Shown in pieces: positions 59,750 to 64,000 of a stretch of 64,000 bases of DNA. This stretch comes from Solirubrobacter sp963848475. GTDB taxonomy: Bacteria > Actinomycetota > Thermoleophilia > Solirubrobacterales > Solirubrobacteraceae. The notes beneath the pieces are model-generated. The model saw nothing but the letters and a program-made list of their open reading frames with translations. It was not told the origin of the DNA and ran no database searches. The DNA lies in assembly GCA_963848475.1 (NCBI GenBank), contig CAWKDW010000004.1, positions 124,001 to 188,000 of the forward strand. Direction: 5' to 3'. Position 1 is the first letter of the stretch; the number at the start of each line of letters is the position of its first letter. Made by a program: the position numbers and the translations under genes.

Positions 59750-60303
59750 AGGGCGTCGCGGCGACCGCGGAAGAAGGCGAGCGCGGCCGCCTCGTCGGTC
59801 CACGCCGTCTCGGCGCCCGTGAAGCCGACCGCGTTCCACTCGGGTGCGGGCTCCGGAGCGTTCCACGGCGCGACGTAGAGGTATGGCTCCTCGTGGTTCT
59901 CGTCTCCCGGCGAGCAGCCGTACGTGACCTCTCGGTCGTCGAAGGCGACGTCGAAGTGCTCGGGCCAGAGGTGGATCTCGCTCGGCGTGGAGGCCTCGGC
60001 GCGCAGCGTCTCGAGCGCACCCCAGGCGAAGGCGAAGAAGCGCGCGAGGCGCCCGGCGTGCGCCGCGTCGACCTCCAGCGGCTCACGGGTCTCGGTGCCG
60101 TCGGCCGCCCTGGTCACGAGCTCGGTGCCCTCGACGCGAACCTGCCCACCATCCGGGAACGCGGGCGTGCCGAAGCCGCCAGGGGTCGCCTCGAGCGCGA
60201 TCTCGTTCCCGGTCGCGCGCACGCGGGCGGGCGAAACGACCTCCTCGGCGATCCGGTGCAGTGCGTCGCGGGTCTCGGCAAACGTTGCAGGCATGACCGT
60301 CAT
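59746..60303 (-). CDS. Conserved hypothetical protein (actinobacterial)
   Basis: This 185-residue soluble protein reads FAETRDALHRIAEEVVSPAR, EIALEATPGGFGTPAFPDGG, HLWPEHFDVAFDDREVTYGC and LYVAPWNAPEPAPEWNAVGF. The HxWPEHFD and PG.E...PY.YV motifs are typical of a family of uncharacterised actinobacterial proteins. ATG 60294, 60303 and a third at 60315 are all possible starts. It is coupled to DUF2332. The 199 bases up to pabB hold no gene. Confidence 0.75.
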   Translation of the reverse strand: MTVMPATFAETRDALHRIAEEVVSPARVRATGNEIALEATPGGFGTPAFPDGGQVRVEGTELVTRAADGTETREPLEVDAAHAGRLARFFAFAWGALETLRAEASTPSEIHLWPEHFDVAFDDREVTYGCSPGDENHEEPYLYVAPWNAPEPAPEWNAVGFTGAETAWTDEAAALAFFRGRRDAL

Positions 60304-60502
60304 GGTGAATCTCATCGTCTTTGCATGTCGAGTGGCAAAGCTCCATTTCGACGTCGCACCGCGTTCAACCCCGACCAGGTGCCGACGCGCAGCAGCGGAC
60401 TAGCGCACCCGCCGGCGGTCGCCCGACAACCCTCATATGTCGGCCGCCGGCGGAGTCCGCGCTCCAACCGGAAAACAGTAGGACGGACAATGCTGCCTCC
60501 GG

Positions 60503-61840
60503 ATGCGGATACCTCTCGACTGCACGCTGACGCCTGAGCGCGTCCTGCTCGCCCTGCGCGAAGAGCCGTGGCCGTTCGCGCTGACCGGCCGCTGGGCCGG
60601 AGGGGGGGCGATCGTCGGCTCCGCGCCGCGTGCGCTGCTCGCCCCCGGCGACGACCCGTTCGCCCGGCTCGAGGATCTCCCGCCGGCGCGCGGCGACGCC
60701 GAGGTCGGCGGCGGCTGGTTCGGCTGGCTCGGCTACGGGCTCGGTGGGCTCGTGGAGTCGCTCCGGCCGCGGCCTCCGCGCCCGTCTCCGCTGCCCGACG
60801 CGCACCTCGCCTACTACGACAACGTCCTGCGCCAGGACGCCGAAGGGCGCTGGTGGTTCGAGGCACTCGACGATCCGCCCGACCCATTCGGGCCCGAGGC
60901 CCGCTTGGGCGTCCTGGGCGATCGGCTCGCGCACGTCCGCACGCTGCTCGCCGCCGCGCCCGAGCCGGTCGCTCCGGCGCGCGCCGAGTTCATGCTGCGC
61001 GCCCCCGGCGCGGCGGGTCATATCGCCGCCGTGGCCGAGTGTGTCGAGCGCATCGCCGCGGGGGAGATCTTCCAGGCCAACCTCTGCCTGCGCCTCGACG
61101 CCGAGTCGGACACGCCGGTCGAGCAACTCTTCGCCCACGCGGCGCCGACGCTCCAGCCGGCCTACGGCGCGTGCTTCGTCGCACCCTGGGGCGGCATCGC
61201 CAGCTTCTCGCCCGAGCTCTTCCTGCGCCGCCGCGCCCGCGAGGTGACGACCGGGCCGATCAAGGGCACGGCTCCGCGCGACGGCGACCCGGCCGCGCTG
61301 CAGGAATCGGAGAAGGACCGCGCCGAGCACGTGATGATCGTCGACCTGATGCGCAACGACCTCGGGCGCGTCGCCGAGTACGGCTCCGTCGTCGCGCCCG
61401 AGGTCCCCGAAGCCCAGCCGCACCCGGGCGTCTGGCATCTCGTCTCCGACGTCCGCGCCCGGCTCGCCCCGGGCAACGGCGACGCGGCGCTTCTGCGCGC
61501 GACCTTCCCGCCCGGCTCGGTCACCGGCGCCCCCAAGGTCCAGGCGCTCCACGTCATCTCCGAGCTCGAGGCCACGGGCCGCGAGGTCTACACCGGCGCG
61601 ATCGGCTTCGCCAGCCCACAGGCGGGCCTCGAGCTCAACGTCGCGATCCGCACCTTCGAATCCCGCTCCGGCCACCTCTGGCTGGGCGCCGGAGGCGGAA
61701 TCGTGGCCGACTCTAACCCTCAAGCTGAGCTTGAAGAATGCCTCGTCAAAGCCCGCCCGCTCCTCGCCGCGATCAACGCCACCCACACCCAGGGGTCTGA
61801 CCCCTTGAGTCGGCCGGGCCCCAGGGGTCTGACCCCTTGA
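60503..61840 (+). CDS. pabB: Aminodeoxychorismate synthase component I
   Basis: PabB converts chorismate with ammonia to 4-amino-4-deoxychorismate for folate synthesis. The 445-residue protein has the anthranilate synthase-type fold: RIAAGEIFQANLCLRLD, SPELFLRRRAREVTTGPIKG (a PIKGT motif, as in PabB), SEKDRAEHVMIVDLMRNDLG and PGSVTGAPKVQALHVI. The last codons run through a palindromic repeat (THTQGSDPLSRPGPRGLTP), which supplies a new C-terminal tail and stop. The TTG of the next gene overlaps that stop. Confidence 0.93.
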   Translation: MRIPLDCTLTPERVLLALREEPWPFALTGRWAGGGAIVGSAPRALLAPGDDPFARLEDLPPARGDAEVGGGWFGWLGYGLGGLVESLRPRPPRPSPLPDAHLAYYDNVLRQDAEGRWWFEALDDPPDPFGPEARLGVLGDRLAHVRTLLAAAPEPVAPARAEFMLRAPGAAGHIAAVAECVERIAAGEIFQANLCLRLDAESDTPVEQLFAHAAPTLQPAYGACFVAPWGGIASFSPELFLRRRAREVTTGPIKGTAPRDGDPAALQESEKDRAEHVMIVDLMRNDLGRVAEYGSVVAPEVPEAQPHPGVWHLVSDVRARLAPGNGDAALLRATFPPGSVTGAPKVQALHVISELEATGREVYTGAIGFASPQAGLELNVAIRTFESRSGHLWLGAGGGIVADSNPQAELEECLVKARPLLAAINATHTQGSDPLSRPGPRGLTP

Positions 61841-61907
61841 GTCGGCCGGGCTTAGATCGTCGGGCGTTCGGCGGTGGAGGGGGGTCAGACCCCTTGAGTC
61901 GGCCGGA
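61791..61907. repeat. Three copies of the palindromic repeat across the pabB-pabC junction
   Basis: Copies with the core AGGGGTCTGACCCCTTGAGT start at 61791 and 61823, and a third with centre GGGGTCAGACC starts near 61879. Each is followed by GTCGGCCGG. Copies two and three are part of a longer near-duplicate that also includes CTTAGATCGT. The element equals the one at 26622-26673. It lies in the pabB 3' end and pabC 5' end. Confidence 0.85.
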
Positions 61908-62493
61908 CTTAGATCGTGGGGTGTTTGAGACGCTGCTGGTCGAGGGCGGGCGCGGGGTGAACGTCGAGGCGCACCTGGCTCGGCTGGCGCGGAGCGTGGA
62001 GCGGCTGTATGGGGTGCGGTTGCCGCCGATCGAGGTGCCGACGGGGGAGGACGGGGCCGTTCGGATCACCTATGTGCCCGGGCGGCCGGTGGCGATCGAG
62101 ACGCGGGCGCTGCGGGCGCGGGGGTTGCCGGTGGTGCTGACGCCGTACGTGCTTCCGGGTGGGTTGGGGGAGCACAAGTGGGTCGACCGGCGGCTGGTGG
62201 AGGCGCTGTCGGCCGACGGGACGACGCCGCTGCTGCTCGACGCGGACGGCACGGTGCTCGAGGCGGCGTGGGCCGCGGTGCTGATCCGGCGCGACGGGAA
62301 GCTCTACACGCCGCGTGAGGACGGGCGGATCCTGCCGAGCACGTCGCGGCCCGAGGCCGAGCAGGCCGACCTGCAGCTGCGCGACGGCGACGAGCTGCTG
62401 CTCAGCTCGTCCCTGGCGGGCGTGGTGCCGGCCGTACTCGCGGCCACCAGCCCGGGACGGCTCGGCGATAGGCGTCGTACTCCGGGCCCGTAG
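61837..62493 (+). CDS. pabC: 4-Amino-4-deoxychorismate lyase (aminotransferase class IV)
   Basis: PabC releases p-aminobenzoate from the PabB product, and both are needed for folate. The core is RPDLDRGVFETLLVEGGRGV, HLARLARSVERLYGVRL, LGEHKWVDRRLVEAL (PLP Lys in HKW), GTVLEAAWAAVLIRRDGKLY and LPSTSRP. The first 20-odd codons from TTG 61837 are repeat-derived (GGGGSDPLSRPDL). The natural start may be the TTG near 61894 before RPDLDRG. The 3' end overlaps a convergent gene by about 90 bases. Confidence 0.86.
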   Translation: MSRPGLDRRAFGGGGGSDPLSRPDLDRGVFETLLVEGGRGVNVEAHLARLARSVERLYGVRLPPIEVPTGEDGAVRITYVPGRPVAIETRALRARGLPVVLTPYVLPGGLGEHKWVDRRLVEALSADGTTPLLLDADGTVLEAAWAAVLIRRDGKLYTPREDGRILPSTSRPEAEQADLQLRDGDELLLSSSLAGVVPAVLAATSPGRLGDRRRTPGP

Positions 62494-62909
62494 CGCGCGC
62501 TGAGCGTCGGCTCCTCATAGCCGCGCACGAACGCGACGAACAGGACCTGCAGACCGATCGCGTAGACGAGTAGGACCGGCCGGCCGAGCAGGAGCGCCTG
62601 GCCGAGCACGCAGCTCACGACCGCGACGTACATCGGGTTGCGCACCCAGCGGTAGAGCCCGCCGACCACGAGGTGCTGCGTCGGCGCGACCGGGGCGGGC
62701 GTGCCCAGGCCCTCGGCGACGAAGCGCGCGAAGGCCCGGATCAGCACGATCGCGCCCGCGAGCAGCAGCAGCGCGCCGAGCCAGCGCAGCGGCGGCCACA
62801 CCGGCTCGGCGTCCCAGCCGGTCAGCCACCACGGGATCACGCCGGCGACCACACCCGGGGCGAGGGCGAAGAACGCGGAACTGCCGGCGGCGGCGGTGGC
62901 GAAGCGCAT
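62402..62909 (-). CDS. Isoprenylcysteine carboxyl methyltransferase-family membrane protein (one frame change)
   Basis: Four membrane helices lead to the ICMT/NNMT-like motif region: VGGLYRWVRNPMYVAVVSCV, with RNPMY in the SAM-binding loop. A further helix pair and FVRGYEEPTLSARYGPEYDA follow; EEP...RYG is the C-terminal signature. The frame changes near 62488 between YGP and EYDAYRRAVPGWWP. The substrate is unknown; relatives methylate isoprenoid or phospholipid substrates. Confidence 0.8.
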
Positions 62910-63147
62910 CTGCCCTAGGCAGTCTCGAGAAAGCCCGTGACGTTACGCAGGCGCCCGTCGCCGTCGACGGCGACGACGCGCTCTACGCCCTGCACGAGGA
63001 ACGCAAGGCCTACCCCGGCGAGCAGGGAGAACCCGCACGGCGAGCCGTCTTCGTCCCGCTGCGGATGCCCGCGGACCCGCGCCAGCGCCACCGCCGCGTC
63101 GACGTCGTCCGAACTGGCGACACGGGACGCGTCGCGGCGATCCGCGC
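62910..63147. other. Unassigned interval with plausible coding on both strands
   Basis: Two long frames run the length of this 238-base interval and both have high third-position GC. The plus-strand one reads PVAVDGDDALYALHEERKAY and VFVPLRMPADPRQRH. The minus-strand one reads PCGFSLLAGVGLAFLVQGVE and RVVAVDGDGRLRNVTGFLET. Neither has a clear start or family. One of them may be a short gene with the other as its shadow, but the sequence does not decide it. Confidence 0.3.
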
Positions 63148-63450
63148 CTACGAAGCGTCGAGGTGACGCTCGAGCAGGTCGAGCCGGTCGGCCCAGTAGC
63201 GCCGATACGGCGCGAGCCAGCGATCGACCTCGGCCAGCGGCGCCGGATCGAGGCCGTACCAGCGCCGCTGCGCGTCGACGCGGACGCGCACGAGCCCCGC
63301 CTCGCGCAGCACCCGCAGGTGCTTGGAGACGCCGGGCTGGCTGAGCCCGAGCTCGGAGACCAGCTCGCTGACCGAGTGCTCGCGCTCGCGCAGCAGGTCG
63401 AGGATCCGGCGCCGGCTGGCGTCGGTCAGCACATCGAAGACGGCGGGCAC
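63148..63450 (-). CDS. ArsR-family transcriptional regulator
   Basis: This 100-residue winged-helix protein has AVFDVLTDASRRRILDLLRE, the recognition helix LSQPGVSKHLRVLREAGLVR and the wing RVDAQRRWYGLDP, then ALDRWLAPYRRYW-like helices. It lacks the metal-binding Cys motif of ArsR/SmtB proper, so it belongs to the group that regulates transport or stress genes without metal. GTG 63450 is preferred to longer starts. Its target is unknown. Confidence 0.88.
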   Translation of the reverse strand: MPAVFDVLTDASRRRILDLLREREHSVSELVSELGLSQPGVSKHLRVLREAGLVRVRVDAQRRWYGLDPAPLAEVDRWLAPYRRYWADRLDLLERHLDAS

Positions 63451-63467
63451 GAGCGCCAGTATGACCG

Positions 63468-64000
63468 CTAGGGCATATTCTGCTCGCCGGTGATCAGCCG
63501 CGTCCCGCGCCCATGCGTCGCGAAGCTGAACCACCAGCGGATGCCCACCAGCAGCCGGTTCTGGAAGCCGACGAGGTAGAAGAGGTGGATCGTGAGCCAG
63601 AGCGCCCAGGCCACGAAGCCGCTGACGCGGATCCGGGGCGGCAACTCGGCCACGGCCCGCAGCCGGCCGATCGTCGCCAGGTTGCCCTTGTCCTTGTAGT
63701 GGAACGGGCCGATCTCCTTCGAGCGCAGCCGCGAGCGGACGAGCTTGGCCGCGTAGCGCCCCATCTGCATCGCCACCGGCGCCACGCCCGGCAGCGGGTC
63801 GGCCCCGCGGACCTGGACCATGTCGCCGATCGCGAGCACCTCCGGATGCCCGGGCAGCGAGAGATCCGGCTCCACCAGCAGCCGGCCCACGCGGTCGGTC
63901 TCGGCGCCTGAGGCCTCGGCCAGAGTGCCGGCGACGCCGGACGCGAGCACGCCCGCGGCCCAGATGATCGTCCCGGCGCGAACGCGCTGGGACTCGCCGC
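63468..64000 (-). CDS. Type II NADH dehydrogenase-like FAD oxidoreductase (partial)
   Basis: Only the C-terminal 177 residues are in the window; the gene continues past the right edge. GTIIWAAGVLASGVAG is the second nucleotide-binding region, LAIGDMVQVRGADPLPGVAP the FAD-binding motif and VAMQMGRYAAKLV its follow-up. FVAWALWLTIHLFYLVGFQN with WWFSFATHGRGTRLITG is the amphipathic membrane-anchoring end of NDH-2 enzymes. It oxidises NADH and reduces quinone at the membrane. It is read from the minus strand, downstream of whatever lies beyond 64000. Confidence 0.88.
   Translation of the reverse strand, partial: GESQRVRAGTIIWAAGVLASGVAGTLAEASGAETDRVGRLLVEPDLSLPGHPEVLAIGDMVQVRGADPLPGVAPVAMQMGRYAAKLVRSRLRSKEIGPFHYKDKGNLATIGRLRAVAELPPRIRVSGFVAWALWLTIHLFYLVGFQNRLLVGIRWWFSFATHGRGTRLITGEQNMP

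Noticed and set aside
61791..61907. CRISPR array at the pabB-pabC junction
   Set aside because: Only three copies, unequal spacing, spacers themselves near-duplicates and no cas genes. It is a palindromic repeat cluster.

Overview
The window is high-GC actinobacterial DNA. Strong GC at third codon positions, an F420-type luciferase-like oxidoreductase, a DivIVA-like coiled-coil protein, DUF1707 and DUF2332 proteins, MMPL and AzlCD transporters and lipobox lipoproteins suggest a Thermoleophilia lineage such as Solirubrobacterales. That placement is inference from gene content only. No prophage, transposase, rRNA operon or CRISPR array was seen.

Layout: 1-1821 holds the argS tail, a small unknown gene and a secreted copper protein. 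1824-9393 carries a split cytochrome c maturation set: tlpA-ccmH-ccdA on the minus strand and ccmE-ccmF-ccmI-like on the plus strand. Between them lie tRNA-Gly(CCC), rsgA, a thiamine-binding protein and a CapA-like phosphatase. secG and a protein with an eCIS-type motif follow. 10689-15575 is a tyrosine/homogentisate operon (hpd, a serpin, hmgA, a maleylacetate reductase-like gene) with a divergent Lrp/AsnC regulator. 15626-29863 holds a desaturase, an LLM oxidoreductase, a LysR/EamA pair, a two-component system divergent from an ABC exporter, an alpha-glucosidase, a uracil permease, a large LuxR-type ATPase regulator and a lipoprotein. 29867-41352 holds an acyltransferase, a RecQ helicase fused to a phosphoribosyltransferase-like domain, a stand-alone B12-binding protein, a sugar kinase, a MarR/MFS pair, a Cys/His microprotein, a nitronate monooxygenase, a tail-anchored pseudokinase, a PHP phosphatase and a PucR regulator.

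41337-45840 is the most unusual block: on one strand, a class-I amidotransferase-like peptidase, a caspase-like protease, a beta-sandwich plus helical-repeat protein, a ComEC-type metallo-beta-lactamase-fold protein and a minimal chemoreceptor-tip protein. It looks like a compact protease/nuclease-type signalling or defence operon and is the best candidate here for an undescribed system. 46024-64000 continues with regulators, AzlCD, cell-wall and secreted hydrolases, a pullulanase remnant, a GH32-type glycosidase, an MMPL exporter, a DivIVA-like protein, pabB-pabC carrying a palindromic repeat, and the 3' part of an NDH-2 gene.

About 25 apparent frame changes interrupt about 17 otherwise well conserved genes, including rsgA, tlpA and ccdA. 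The simplest reading is uncorrected indel errors in the sequence, so those genes are annotated as single CDSs with the break positions given rather than as pseudogenes.
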